Source of the DNA: Candidatus Peregrinibacteria bacterium
GTDB taxonomy: Bacteria; Patescibacteriota; Gracilibacteria; UBA1369
Direction: 5' to 3'
NCBI GenBank assembly: GCA_003153355.1
Contig: PLYH01000005.1
Coordinates: 1-47,210 of the forward strand
Length of the DNA: 47,210 nucleotides
Both the position numbers and the translations under genes were made by a program. The notes below the pieces were generated by a model. The model made no database searches, was not told the origin of the DNA, and saw nothing but the letters and a program-made list of their open reading frames with translations. Shown here piece after piece: positions 1 through 8,197 of this stretch (its first letter is position 1; every line of letters starts with the position of its first letter).

Positions 1-140
1 CGACTCCAACTCCGAGCTCGAACATTAACATAACGACACCTACTCCTAGTCCTACGCCGACGCCTAACCCAACGCCAACACCGACACCTACCCCGAGTCC
101 TACAGCCTCTTCGGGCGGTCCTATAGGCATGAGGTACTAA
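1..140 (+). CDS. C-terminal end of a Thr-Pro-rich surface protein (partial)
   Basis: The open frame runs in from the left edge and stops at TAA 138-140. Its 45 visible residues are mostly alternating Thr-Pro with a few Ser and Asn, ending in a short Gly-containing tail (..GGPIGMRY). Such Thr-Pro stretches are typical of cell-wall-spanning linkers or stalks of exported proteins; a comparable Pro/Thr linker is seen in the FMN-binding protein at 10464-11183. The start and any catalytic or adhesive domain lie outside the window, so the function cannot be stated. The DNA repeat could also expand or contract by slippage. Confidence 0.7.
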   Translation, partial: TPTPSSNINITTPTPSPTPTPNPTPTPTPTPSPTASSGGPIGMRY

Positions 141-194
141 AGCGTGTAGACTAAAAATCATATAATTGATTTATTTTTTATCTTAACTAGACAT

Positions 195-647
195 ATGGAT
201 ACTCATCACTCTTCAAATCAAAAAGGGAAAGGTCCATTATCAGCAGGATTGGGATTTGCCATTGCCATGGCGTTAGGAGCAACTTTAGGGGTACTTTTTG
301 CGCCTAAAGAGGGAGTTGAAACTCAAAAAGACATCATGGAAAAAGCTCAGCAATTAGCGAAAAAAATTAACAAAAGCCGTGAAGATGTCCAAACAACCGT
401 TAAAAATATTTTTGGCGAAGTTAGTGATGATTTAGAAAAAAATTATCTTGAATTACAAGGAAATATTTTAGCTCAAATGGATGATATGGAAGATCAAGCT
501 GAGCTTACTCAAAAAAAATATGATGAAATCGTGAGTGAAACAGTGAAAGAATTTTCGAAAGATAAAAAATGGTCTCAAAAAATAGTGAAAAATCTTAAAG
601 AAAATTTTTCTGAAGCTTGGAAAGAACTTAAAAAATCAATACAATAA
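195..647 (+). CDS. YtxH-domain membrane-associated protein
   Basis: The 150-residue protein has one membrane segment at about residues 17-36 with the YtxH hallmark G-x-x-L-G-V-L-F-A-P-K followed by a charged, Lys/Glu-rich helical region (about 45-150) that is likely a coiled coil. YtxH proteins are small stress-associated envelope proteins of unknown biochemical role. A TATAAT at 161-166 lies 28 bases before the ATG and may be its -10 box; no convincing -35 or Shine-Dalgarno sequence is seen. A second YtxH protein is encoded at 44143-44700. Family assignment is firm, role unknown. Confidence 0.8.
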   Translation: MDTHHSSNQKGKGPLSAGLGFAIAMALGATLGVLFAPKEGVETQKDIMEKAQQLAKKINKSREDVQTTVKNIFGEVSDDLEKNYLELQGNILAQMDDMEDQAELTQKKYDEIVSETVKEFSKDKKWSQKIVKNLKENFSEAWKELKKSIQ

Positions 648-686
648 ACTGTAAAATAATTTAATACTTCTTTACTCCAATATTCT

Positions 687-836
687 ATGGGTATTCTTGA
701 TATCATCATTATTATTTTAGTCATTTCCTGGATTGGCGGTTTTGCCCTTAATGTTGGGGGAGGTTTGATTCATTTGCTGCTTGTTATTGCGGTTGTTGTC
801 TTGGTAATAAGGTTGATTCAAGGACGCAACGTTTAA
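687..836 (+). CDS. Small hydrophobic protein, lmo0937/DUF5670-like
   Basis: A 49-residue frame starts at ATG 687 and ends at TAA 834-836. It begins MGILDIIIIILV, has two hydrophobic stretches (about residues 4-21 and 28-42) separated by a Gly-rich turn (NVGGG), and ends in the basic tail RLIQGRNV. This two-helix pattern with G-G-x-I-H-L-L-L-V and a terminal R-L-I-Q-G-R is that of the lmo0937 family of tiny membrane proteins, whose function is unknown. It sits 39 bases after the YtxH gene, another stress-type envelope protein, so the two may be cotranscribed. Confidence 0.75.
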   Translation: MGILDIIIIILVISWIGGFALNVGGGLIHLLLVIAVVVLVIRLIQGRNV

Positions 837-933
837 TTTGAACCTTCTTCAGAATGCTCAAGTAAGAAAAAATTTAGGGAACGTGATCTCTTTTAGTCTT
901 TATCCGGCTGCTACTTTAGTTTGAACATCATGG

Positions 934-2334
934 ATGAAGGGTTCTACGCTGGAGACTTCAATCATAAGTATGAATCATAAAAAAGATTTTATCGAAAAAA
1001 CAGCGGAAGTTCCTGCAAAAGCATTGGAAGGGGTTATCGAAATTTCTGCCAAAGCAAGTGGTGCATTACCTGGGGTGGAGAGGGCCCGAAAATATTGGCA
1101 TCTCCTCGGTCCAGGCCTTATAACTGGTGCAGCTGATGATGATCCTTCCGGTATTACTACGTACTCGCAAACAGGCGCACACTATGGATTTCAACTTTTA
1201 TGGCTTGCCGGATTCACTTTTCCGTTAATGGCTATTGTCCAGGAGATGTGTGCCCGTATCGGTCTGATAACCGGTCGTGGACTGGCGGGAAATATCCGTC
1301 ACCATTTCCCTAAGCCGATACTTTATTTGTGTGCAGTACTTCTACTTATTGCCAATACTTTCAATATTGGAGCTGATCTGGGAGCTATGGCGCAGGGATT
1401 GCAGCTCTTATTCCCGCATACCTCATTTGCTCTTCTTCTCGTAGGTTTTACCACCCTGAGCCTTGGACTCCAAATCTTTACATCCTATGCAAAATATACA
1501 AAATATCTGAAATGGTTGGCGATGATACTATTTGCATATATCTTTTCGGCGCTTTTAGCGAATCTGAATTGGAAAGAGGTTGCAATCCACGCACTATTGC
1601 CATCGATCACTTTCTCTAAAGATCAAATACTTCTTATTTGTGCAATTCTTGGAACAACCATCTCTCCCTACCTTTTCTTTTGGCAAACCTCACAAGAATT
1701 GGAAGAAGAAATCCTTCTCGGAAGGAAGACCCTGAAGCTACGTGAAGGAGCTACTCATAAAGAAATAAAACATATGCGCATTGATGTTTGGTCAGGGATG
1801 TTCTTTTCTAATATAGTGATGTTCTTTATTATTGCTGCCTGCGCAGGCGTCCTTTTTACCCATGGTATTACGAATATTGAAACCTCGGCCCAAGCCGCAG
1901 AAGCCCTAAGACCATTGGCAGGTAATATAACATACTTCCTTTTTGCCATTGGTATCGTGGGAACTGGCCTTTTAGCTCTTCCCGTATTGGCTGGTGCAAG
2001 CTCCTATGCGCTGGCTGAAAGTTTTGGCTGGAAGAAAATGGGACTCTACCGCAAACTTAAAAGCGCGTATGGGTTTTATGGCGTCATTATAATCTCAATG
2101 CTGGTAGGGCTTGCAATGAATTTTTTTGGCATAGATCCAATAAAAGCTCTCATCTGGTCAGCAGTATTGAATGGACTCATTGCCCCCGTCATTCTTGTAC
2201 TCATTGTGTTGCTCAGCAGTAATAAAAAAATAATGGGTAAATGGGTGAATGGTCGTTTCACTCAATGGATGGGCTGGTTGGTAGTAGCGATTATGACGAT
2301 AGCCGGTGTAGCCGCGGTTATTTCACTATTTTAA
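934..2334 (+). CDS. Nramp-family divalent metal transporter (non-canonical motifs)
   Basis: This 466-residue polytopic protein has about 11 hydrophobic segments of the Nramp/LeuT fold. Helix 1 carries G-P-G-L-I-T-G-A-A-D-D-D-P-S-G, where classical Mn/Fe transporters have D-P-G-N; the region equivalent to the helix-6 metal motif (M-P-H) reads T-T-I-S-P-Y-L-F-F, so the metal-coordinating Met and His are absent. It therefore belongs to a divergent Nramp-related branch and its substrate (Mn, Fe, Mg or other) is uncertain. About 55 residues precede helix 1. An in-frame ATG at 970 (MNHKK) is an alternative start; neither start has a Shine-Dalgarno sequence. It stands alone and converges on the MscS gene. 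Confidence 0.85.
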   Translation: MKGSTLETSIISMNHKKDFIEKTAEVPAKALEGVIEISAKASGALPGVERARKYWHLLGPGLITGAADDDPSGITTYSQTGAHYGFQLLWLAGFTFPLMAIVQEMCARIGLITGRGLAGNIRHHFPKPILYLCAVLLLIANTFNIGADLGAMAQGLQLLFPHTSFALLLVGFTTLSLGLQIFTSYAKYTKYLKWLAMILFAYIFSALLANLNWKEVAIHALLPSITFSKDQILLICAILGTTISPYLFFWQTSQELEEEILLGRKTLKLREGATHKEIKHMRIDVWSGMFFSNIVMFFIIAACAGVLFTHGITNIETSAQAAEALRPLAGNITYFLFAIGIVGTGLLALPVLAGASSYALAESFGWKKMGLYRKLKSAYGFYGVIIISMLVGLAMNFFGIDPIKALIWSAVLNGLIAPVILVLIVLLSSNKKIMGKWVNGRFTQWMGWLVVAIMTIAGVAAVISLF

Positions 2335-2470
2335 GACTGTGCCTGAATTGGTACTAGACCCGACTGGTCAACCAACAGGTACACACCAATAAGGCCAAAT
2401 TCTCGCGTCTCTGTAGCGAAGGATGCCTAAGAATTTGAGCTTTTTCTTGTGGAAATCCTTGCGCCTTCTT

Positions 2471-3376
2471 CTAAATAGAGATTCTGATATCTTTCGTGGC
2501 CATGATCATGTTTAAGATGATCTTGGTCAGCTTATCATTTAAAAGACGGCGTTCTCTGACATCCGTGATGTATCTGATGCGGAGCATGATGGATTTGTCC
2601 GTCATCACAACGAATACCTTCGGCTGGATGTCTCGTTTTGAAATGAAATATTTTTCCTGAAGATGGGTGATTTCGCTTTCTGCGATTTTTGTTATTTCAG
2701 CCGTCTCTTTGTTAATAATTTCCTGGACATTTTTGACTGCTTTTTTCCAGTTGCTTTTGTACGTTAAGGGCATGGAAATTTCATCCCAAATAAAGCGGTG
2801 GTCTTTGGTGTAATTACGAACCGGATAGGAAAGGGCGTATCCGTTGGGAATGATCAAAATTCTTCCGGTTGCCTGATCCCCGTTGACCCATTCCCCTATT
2901 TCGAGCAGCGTAGTGTAAAAGAGGCCGATATCAATGACATCACCCCGGATGTTATTGACTTCAATTCTGTGATCAATATGGTAAATGCGGGTGATAAAAA
3001 TAATTAAACCGCCGGCAAAGTTTTTTACGACATCCTGCAACGCGAAGGCTATACCGGCGGTTAAGATACCGTAGGTAACCAATAACGTTGACGGGTCGAT
3101 GACCCAAATGCGCAAAAGAATAAAAATCGAAAGCACTATAAAAAGGATTGAAGTGGTTTTCCGGAAGGAATACCTGGTTTTTAGTTCATGTATTCTCTTC
3201 CAAACACCTTCTTCAAGCACGATCTTAAAAAGAAAGTAACCGATTGCAACGGCAATAAAACTATAAATAATTTTATTGATATTGTCGGAGTGGTAACTCG
3301 TATTGAAGAACCATGCGACTCCGGCCAGTGCCAGAAGAGCAAAGAAATTCAGTAATTTTCTGGATAAGGTTTTCAT
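2471..3376 (-). CDS. MscS-family small-conductance mechanosensitive channel
   Basis: The 301-residue protein has membrane segments at about residues 8-26, 33-53, 72-92 and 96-128. The last contains the pore-helix signature of MscS (G-I-A-F-A-L-Q-D-V-V-K-N-F-A-G-G), followed by the beta domain and a C-terminal alpha/beta domain. Such channels open under membrane tension and release solutes during osmotic down-shock. The length fits a standard four-helix MscS. The gene is divergent from the DUF5652 gene at 3464, and a good promoter lies at 3406-3434. The region 2335-2470 between it and the Nramp gene shows nothing I can identify. Confidence 0.9.
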   Translation of the reverse strand: MKTLSRKLLNFFALLALAGVAWFFNTSYHSDNINKIIYSFIAVAIGYFLFKIVLEEGVWKRIHELKTRYSFRKTTSILFIVLSIFILLRIWVIDPSTLLVTYGILTAGIAFALQDVVKNFAGGLIIFITRIYHIDHRIEVNNIRGDVIDIGLFYTTLLEIGEWVNGDQATGRILIIPNGYALSYPVRNYTKDHRFIWDEISMPLTYKSNWKKAVKNVQEIINKETAEITKIAESEITHLQEKYFISKRDIQPKVFVVMTDKSIMLRIRYITDVRERRLLNDKLTKIILNMIMATKDIRISI

Positions 3377-3405
3377 GCTTTCCTCTCGTAAAATCTAATC
3401 TTTTC

Positions 3406-3434
3406 ATTATACCATAAATTAGCCGTACTATCCA
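3406..3434 (-). promoter_or_regulatory. Promoter of the MscS-like gene
   Basis: On the minus strand a TGGATA -35 (3434-3429) is followed after 17 bases by TATAAT (3411-3406), preceded by TGG to give an extended -10. Transcription would begin near 3399, about 23 bases before the ATG at 3376. Confidence 0.65.
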
Positions 3435-3463
3435 TATATTTTCTGGAGGAGTATAATCAGGGT

Positions 3464-3712
3464 ATGAATAATTTTGACCCAAATTTTGGCACGGGAGCAA
3501 CGGCCTGGATTCATACATTTTTGCCTGAATTAATTCTGCTGGCGGCCTGGAGTATTTTCTGGAAAGGACTCGCCCTGTGGCATTCTGCAAAACGGGGACA
3601 ACCATGGTGGTTTGTGATATTTCTCATCATTAATACCGCAGGAATTCTTGAGATTATCTACCTCTTCTGGGTCTTGAAACTGAAATTCTCAGATCTCTTC
3701 AATAAAAAATAA
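3464..3712 (+). CDS. DUF5652-like small membrane protein
   Basis: The 82-residue protein has two hydrophobic helices (about residues 17-37 and 49-72) flanked by the conserved-looking stretch W-K-G-L-A-L-W-H-S-A-K-R-G-Q-P-W-W-F, then N-T-x-G-I-L-E-I-I-Y-L. This is the pattern of DUF5652, a family seen mainly in candidate-phyla-radiation bacteria and of unknown function. GGAGGA at 3445-3450 is one of the few Shine-Dalgarno-like sequences in the window, but at 13 bases it is far from the ATG. A TATAAT at 3452-3457 ends only 6 bases before the ATG, so a leaderless transcript is possible. Confidence 0.8.
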   Translation: MNNFDPNFGTGATAWIHTFLPELILLAAWSIFWKGLALWHSAKRGQPWWFVIFLIINTAGILEIIYLFWVLKLKFSDLFNKK

Positions 3713-3727
3713 GCACGTATTTCCGCT

Positions 3728-4540
3728 ATGGATAGAGGTTCAAAACCTATCGTTTCTGTTCAAAATCTCACCAAACGCTTTGGTAATTTTACGGCTGTCG
3801 ACGATATTTCTTTTTCAGTTCATGCAAAAGAGATTTTCGCTTTGCTGGGACCGAACGGTGCAGGTAAAACCACCACGATTAAGATGCTCATCACTTTACT
3901 CGGGCCCACGACGGGCGACGGGAAAATTTCTGAATTTAATTTCGTAAAACAGCCGGCGGATGTGAGAAGAGTCATCGGTTATGTTCCCCAATCAATTTCG
4001 GTCGACGGGACGCTGACTGCTTATGAGAACCTAATGTTGATGGCCCAGCTTTATGATATTCCTCGAAAAGAAAGAGCCGGCCGCATCAAAGAAATTCTTT
4101 CTTTTCTCAATCTTGAAGATTACGCCAAAGTTTTGGTGCGGAAATTTTCCGGAGGCATGATCCGCAAACTGGAAATCGGACAGGCCATGATTCATCACCC
4201 CAAAGTTCTTTTCCTGGATGAACCGACTTCGGGGCTCGACCCAATCGCCAGACAGAATGTCTGGAAACATCTCCGCGAGCTGCGCGATCAGTTTGGTACC
4301 ACGATCATTTTTACGACGCATCAGATGGATGAAGCCGAAGACATGTGCAACCGCGTGGCGATCATGAATAACGGGAAAATTTCCGCGATCGGATCGGTTC
4401 AGGAACTCAAGGAAAAAACAAAAAACAAGAATGCGTCCCTTGATGACGTCTTTATATTTTTTACCGGCTCGCAACTTGAGCAAACCGGAAATTTTCGCGA
4501 GATTCGCAGGACCCGTCAAATTGAAAAACGTTTAGGCTAA
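3728..4540 (+). CDS. ABC transporter ATP-binding protein (DrrA/CcmA type)
   Basis: The 270-residue ATPase has the Walker A G-P-N-G-A-G-K-T-T, Q-loop at about residue 88 (YVPQS), signature F-S-G-G-M-I-R-K-L-E, Walker B V-L-F-L-D-E-P-T-S-G-L-D-P and H-loop T-T-H-Q-M-D-E. The arrangement matches the DrrA/NatA/CcmA group that powers ABC-2 exporters of drugs, lipids or polysaccharides. Its permease starts 4 bases downstream, so the two form one exporter. The C-terminal tail after residue 235 is short and basic. The transported molecule cannot be told from sequence. Confidence 0.9.
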   Translation: MDRGSKPIVSVQNLTKRFGNFTAVDDISFSVHAKEIFALLGPNGAGKTTTIKMLITLLGPTTGDGKISEFNFVKQPADVRRVIGYVPQSISVDGTLTAYENLMLMAQLYDIPRKERAGRIKEILSFLNLEDYAKVLVRKFSGGMIRKLEIGQAMIHHPKVLFLDEPTSGLDPIARQNVWKHLRELRDQFGTTIIFTTHQMDEAEDMCNRVAIMNNGKISAIGSVQELKEKTKNKNASLDDVFIFFTGSQLEQTGNFREIRRTRQIEKRLG

Positions 4541-4544
4541 TACT

Positions 4545-5321
4545 ATGAACAACTATATTGCTCAAGTTTTCAGAAAGACCTATGTGATGGCCGAAATGGA
4601 GATCAGGAAGCTGCTCCATGACCCGACGGAACTTATCACACGCGCCATCCAGCCGATTTTGTGGCTGGGGATTTTCGGCGAAGCATTAAGCAATGTTCAT
4701 GCCATTCCCACCCAGGGAGAAACGTATCTCCAGTTCATAACTCCGGGAATTCTTACCCAGTCCGTGGTTTTCATCGCGATATTTTATGGCCTTTCCATTA
4801 TCTGGGAGCGCGACCTGGGGCTTCTACAGAAATTTCTGGTCACTCCGACCCCGCGTCTGGCTTTGGTATGGGGGAAAATGATTTCCGCAGGCGTGCGCGG
4901 ACTTTCCCAGGCCATCATCATTTTTATTTTCGCTTATATTTTAAATATTCCGCTGATCCTTACCTTGTGGTCGATCATCGGCGTTATTTTGATCGTGATG
5001 CTGGGCGCGGGATTTTTTACCGGCCTTTCGATGATCATCGCTTCGATCGTAAAAACCCGCGAACGTTTTATGGGCATCGGCCAGGTGATTACGCTGCCAT
5101 TGTTTTTTGCTTCGAACGCGATTTATCCCATCAGCATCATGCCGCAATGGCTGCAGGTGGTTGCGACGATCAATCCGTTAAGCTATATGGTGGACGGCCT
5201 GCGCGCGCTTTTAGTGAGCGGCGACATGACTCAGATTCCGATGGATATCGCTGTGCTTGGGATCGCGACGCTTTTGATTTCATTTCTGAGCGCGTATTTG
5301 TATCCAAACGTGGTTCTTTAA
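4545..5321 (+). CDS. ABC-2 type exporter permease (DrrB type)
   Basis: The 258-residue protein has about six membrane segments and an N-terminal cytoplasmic helix (MAEMEIRKLLHDPTEL) typical of ABC-2 permeases. It has the family pattern I-P-x-x-x-x-Y-L-Q-F-I-T-P-G-I in the first external loop and N-A-I-Y-P-I-S-I-M-P-x-W-L-Q and N-P-L-S-Y-M-V-D-G-L-R near the C-terminus, as in DrrB/NodJ. It starts 4 bases after the ATPase gene and probably forms a homodimer in the membrane driven by that ATPase. GC-rich third positions are higher than in the first genes of the window but like those of later housekeeping genes. Confidence 0.9.
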   Translation: MNNYIAQVFRKTYVMAEMEIRKLLHDPTELITRAIQPILWLGIFGEALSNVHAIPTQGETYLQFITPGILTQSVVFIAIFYGLSIIWERDLGLLQKFLVTPTPRLALVWGKMISAGVRGLSQAIIIFIFAYILNIPLILTLWSIIGVILIVMLGAGFFTGLSMIIASIVKTRERFMGIGQVITLPLFFASNAIYPISIMPQWLQVVATINPLSYMVDGLRALLVSGDMTQIPMDIAVLGIATLLISFLSAYLYPNVVL

Positions 5322-5333
5322 TCTCATCTATTT

Positions 5334-6077
5334 ATGACTTCAGACGTTTCTCTTTCTTTTGGTGATAAAACATTTCCGGGATTTTATGCCTGTCCTGATG
5401 GAGCTGGAAAATTTCCAGGCGTGATCGTTATTCACGAAGTCTGGGGTTTGAATGATCATACCAAAGATGTCGCGAACAGGCTTAAAGATGAGGGTTATTG
5501 CGTTCTGGCTCCGGATCTTATTTCTCACACCGGGGTTCATGAAAAAATCGACAATAATCTTTTAAAAGAAGCTCAGGATCCCGCAACGCGCGACGAAGCC
5601 CAAAAGAAATTGCGGGCGGCCATGGCTCCGATCCAATCCAAAGAGTTCGGTGAAGAGACGGTCGCAAAACTCAAGATTTGCTTTGATTTTTTAATGGCAC
5701 AGAGTAACTGCGACGGCAACATCGCCGTGATGGGCTTTTGTTTCGGGGGAACGTACAGTTTTGCATTGGCCGCAGCTGAAAAAGATTTAAAAGCCGCTGC
5801 CGTTTTTTATGGACATGCTCCGGACCCGCTCGATAAAGTTCAGACCATCCATTGTCCGGTCATGGGGTTTTACGGAGAACAGGATGCGAATCTTGTGAAC
5901 GGTTTGCCTGATCTTGATAAAGCCATGAAACAGTACGGCATAAATTTTGAATACAAAGTTTACCCGAATACCGGTCACGCTTTTTTCAACGACACCAACC
6001 CAGCAAGGTATAACAAAGAGGCGGAGGAAGATTCATGGCAGAAGGTTCTGGCTTTTTTTGCGAAGAACCTGGTGTAA
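5334..6077 (+). CDS. Dienelactone hydrolase family protein
   Basis: This 247-residue alpha/beta hydrolase has the family's nucleophile elbow G-F-C-F-G-G with Cys136, an Asp184 in YGEQDANL and His215 in PNTGHAFFND. With Glu35 in HEVWGL this gives the Cys-Asp-His-Glu set of dienelactone hydrolases. There is no signal peptide, so it is cytoplasmic. In most bacteria such proteins are not part of an aromatic-degradation route, and no such genes are near, so the substrate is open. It begins 12 bases after the ABC permease and is probably cotranscribed with the exporter. Confidence 0.88.
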   Translation: MTSDVSLSFGDKTFPGFYACPDGAGKFPGVIVIHEVWGLNDHTKDVANRLKDEGYCVLAPDLISHTGVHEKIDNNLLKEAQDPATRDEAQKKLRAAMAPIQSKEFGEETVAKLKICFDFLMAQSNCDGNIAVMGFCFGGTYSFALAAAEKDLKAAAVFYGHAPDPLDKVQTIHCPVMGFYGEQDANLVNGLPDLDKAMKQYGINFEYKVYPNTGHAFFNDTNPARYNKEAEEDSWQKVLAFFAKNLV

Positions 6078-6159
6078 ATTTTCCCGTTGTTCAATTCGAC
6101 TGAAATTTTTTCCTCTCGGCGGTGTAATAGAGGGTAGTACTTCTTAACTTCATATTCGT

Positions 6160-6564
6160 ATGAAAAAAATTATAGCTTTTATTTCCGCCTTAGGTTTTCT
6201 TGGCCTTCAGGTTGCAACGGTATCTGCTGCTACCATCAGCACGAATACTTCTACAAGCGGTATGCCAAGCTCAATCAGCTCCAGCATAAAAGAGGAAAAA
6301 TCTGAGACAACATCGACAGAAACTACAGAAAGAACAGAAATGAAATCTGGTAAAAGCGTGACAGCCACCGCTCCACAGACGACAGGAGTTATGACTGTTA
6401 AGACAAAACACCTCAACCTTAGAGCAAGTGCCGGCATGAAAGCAAAGATTGTTCAGAAACTTAACAAGGGCGATCAGGTCAATGTTCAAAGCTGGTCCGG
6501 TCAATGGGCAAATGTGAATTTCAATGGTGTTCAAGGGTTTGTATGGGGTGCTTATCTCAAATAA
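6160..6564 (+). CDS. Exported SH3b-domain protein
   Basis: The 134-residue protein starts with a Sec signal peptide (about residues 1-23, cleavage after VSA), followed by a Ser/Thr-rich spacer (24-75) and a bacterial SH3 domain (about 76-134) with the typical LNLRASAGMKAKIVQKLNKG start and a WAKV-like W-A-N-V-N-F-N-G end. Bacterial SH3 domains bind cell-wall peptides. No hydrolase domain is attached, so it may be a wall-binding adaptor. A strong terminator follows directly, so this is a single-gene or end-of-operon unit. Confidence 0.8.
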   Translation: MKKIIAFISALGFLGLQVATVSAATISTNTSTSGMPSSISSSIKEEKSETTSTETTERTEMKSGKSVTATAPQTTGVMTVKTKHLNLRASAGMKAKIVQKLNKGDQVNVQSWSGQWANVNFNGVQGFVWGAYLK

Positions 6565-6581
6565 TCGTTGTTAATGCAGCG

Positions 6582-6620
6582 AAATCCCCTGTTCCAAAGG
6601 AGCAGGGGGTTTTATTTTTT
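6582..6620 (+). terminator. Rho-independent terminator after the SH3b gene
   Basis: CCCCTGTTCC (6586-6595) pairs with GGAGCAGGGG (6599-6608) around an AAA loop, with extra A-T pairs at the base and a T-rich run to 6620. The hairpin ends 10 bases before the next ATG (6630). Confidence 0.85.
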
Positions 6621-6629
6621 TAGAAAAAT

Positions 6630-7727
6630 ATGAAAATTCGTCCAACTCTCATTACAGCCATTGCGACTCTGGGTATATTCAGTTTTTTAACTTTTGCGAT
6701 CCTCGCGGAAAATCCGAATCCAGGCACTGTGCAACAAACACAAAATGCTGAAAATTCCGGCATTAACTCCCCTGCATCTTCAGAGGATGAATTTGTTCCT
6801 CAATCCGTCGCGATAAATCCTCAAGATTTAGCAAACCAACCCGGTGACGCTTCTGCTTTGGGAGGCTATAATGTTTTGATTGCAGATCGAGGAAATAATC
6901 GCTTGATTGAGGTGACTCCTGAGAAACAAATCGTCTGGGAATACGATTTTAACCTGCCAAAAGCAGGTTTAGGAGCCGATGATTCCTTTTTTGCGGACAA
7001 CGGAAAAAGTGTGATCGTAAATCTTGAGGAGTATCACGTCATTGAGCTGATCGATTATCAGACGAAAAAAGTTTTATGGAGCTACGGCGTGCCAAACGTT
7101 CCCGGAAGTAAGCCCGGTTTTTTGAATACTCCCGACGATGCCTATAAATTGCCGAATGGGGATATTATCGTCACCGATATTAAAAACTGCAGAATTCTCG
7201 AAATCGCTCCCGACAAACATATTGTGCGTCAATATGGTCAGACGAAAAAATGCAGCAATCAAACGGGTTTTTTGGACAAACCGAACGGCGATACTCCTTT
7301 AGCGAACGGGCATGTGTTTATCAGCAATATTGTGGGGAAAAGCCTTCTTGAGCTTGATGAAAAATGGAAGCCGGTCTTTACGATGTCTTTACCTGTTTCA
7401 TATCCGTCAGATCCTCAGCTCACAAAAGCAGGTAATATTCTTATTGCCGATTACAGCAATCCCGGCAAAATTGTAGAGGTTTCTAAAAAAGGCCAAGTCG
7501 TTTGGCAATATGACGGCAACAGTTCAATAAAACTCAATAAACCGTCGCTTGCGATTGAACTACCGAACGGCAATATTCTTACGAACGATGATTATAACCA
7601 CCGAGTGATTGTGATTGATAAGACGAGCAAACAAATTCTGTGGCAGTATGGAATAACAGGGAAACCCGGCTCGGGCGAAGGACAGCTGAACATTCCCGAC
7701 GGTTTGGACATTATTAAACATTCCTGA
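6630..7727 (+). CDS. Exported beta-propeller protein (NHL/PQQ-like repeats)
   Basis: The 365-residue protein has an N-terminal signal peptide (about 1-26), a 30-residue linker, and then about six repeats (about 75-360) with the pattern N-G-[DN]-I-[LI]-[IV]-x-D ... R-[IV]-[IV]-E-[IV] ... I-V-W-[EQ]-Y, as in NHL or PQQ-type propellers. It may bind a ligand or partner outside the cell; no catalytic residues are recognisable, and an arylsulfotransferase-like role is possible but not supported. Its stop (TGA 7725-7727) lies 2 bases before the next ATG, so it is translated together with the lipoprotein that follows. Confidence 0.75.
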   Translation: MKIRPTLITAIATLGIFSFLTFAILAENPNPGTVQQTQNAENSGINSPASSEDEFVPQSVAINPQDLANQPGDASALGGYNVLIADRGNNRLIEVTPEKQIVWEYDFNLPKAGLGADDSFFADNGKSVIVNLEEYHVIELIDYQTKKVLWSYGVPNVPGSKPGFLNTPDDAYKLPNGDIIVTDIKNCRILEIAPDKHIVRQYGQTKKCSNQTGFLDKPNGDTPLANGHVFISNIVGKSLLELDEKWKPVFTMSLPVSYPSDPQLTKAGNILIADYSNPGKIVEVSKKGQVVWQYDGNSSIKLNKPSLAIELPNGNILTNDDYNHRVIVIDKTSKQILWQYGITGKPGSGEGQLNIPDGLDIIKHS

Positions 7728-7729
7728 AC

Positions 7730-8197
7730 ATGTTGAAAAAAAAGTTTTTTATTTTTGCCGGGCTTTTGGCGGCAGGTTGTGCCGTCACACAGACGCCAAA
7801 TATGACACTCACTCAACAACAAAAGACACCGCCTTCGACGACATCGGCAAATGCAACGATGCAGGCTGTGACTCAGTCAGTTGTTCAAAACCTCAATTTG
7901 CCCGTTTCCACCGTAGGTCATGTGAGCAGACACGCGCAGAACTTCGTCGGGCAGCTTGTTCGTATCCAAGGATTTGTTCTTCAAAAAGAACCCGGCTATG
8001 TCATTATTTCCGACGAAGCTTCCGGAAGTTTAGGTTTCTATGACTTACCCGTTACGGGACTGGACACGAGTAAGTTGCAACTTAAGGGAGAATATATTTT
8101 CTACGGTACATTGGTATATCAGGGATTAACTGCCATCAACAAAAATCCGTACCATCTGGAATTACTGCAGGCACCTGAGTCGTTCCATCAAACTTAA
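7730..8197 (+). CDS. Lipoprotein with an OB-fold-like domain
   Basis: The 155-residue protein starts with a lipoprotein signal ending in L-A-A-G-C (Cys17). After a Thr/Gln-rich spacer, residues 60-150 look like a beta-barrel of the nucleic-acid/OB type (VGQLVRIQGFVLQKEPGYVIISD..), as in small exported OB-fold proteins. It is coupled to the beta-propeller gene upstream. Its TAA (8195-8197) overlaps the stop codon of the oxidoreductase on the other strand through a shared TTAA. Function unknown; a role as partner of the propeller is inference. Confidence 0.7.
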   Translation: MLKKKFFIFAGLLAAGCAVTQTPNMTLTQQQKTPPSTTSANATMQAVTQSVVQNLNLPVSTVGHVSRHAQNFVGQLVRIQGFVLQKEPGYVIISDEASGSLGFYDLPVTGLDTSKLQLKGEYIFYGTLVYQGLTAINKNPYHLELLQAPESFHQT

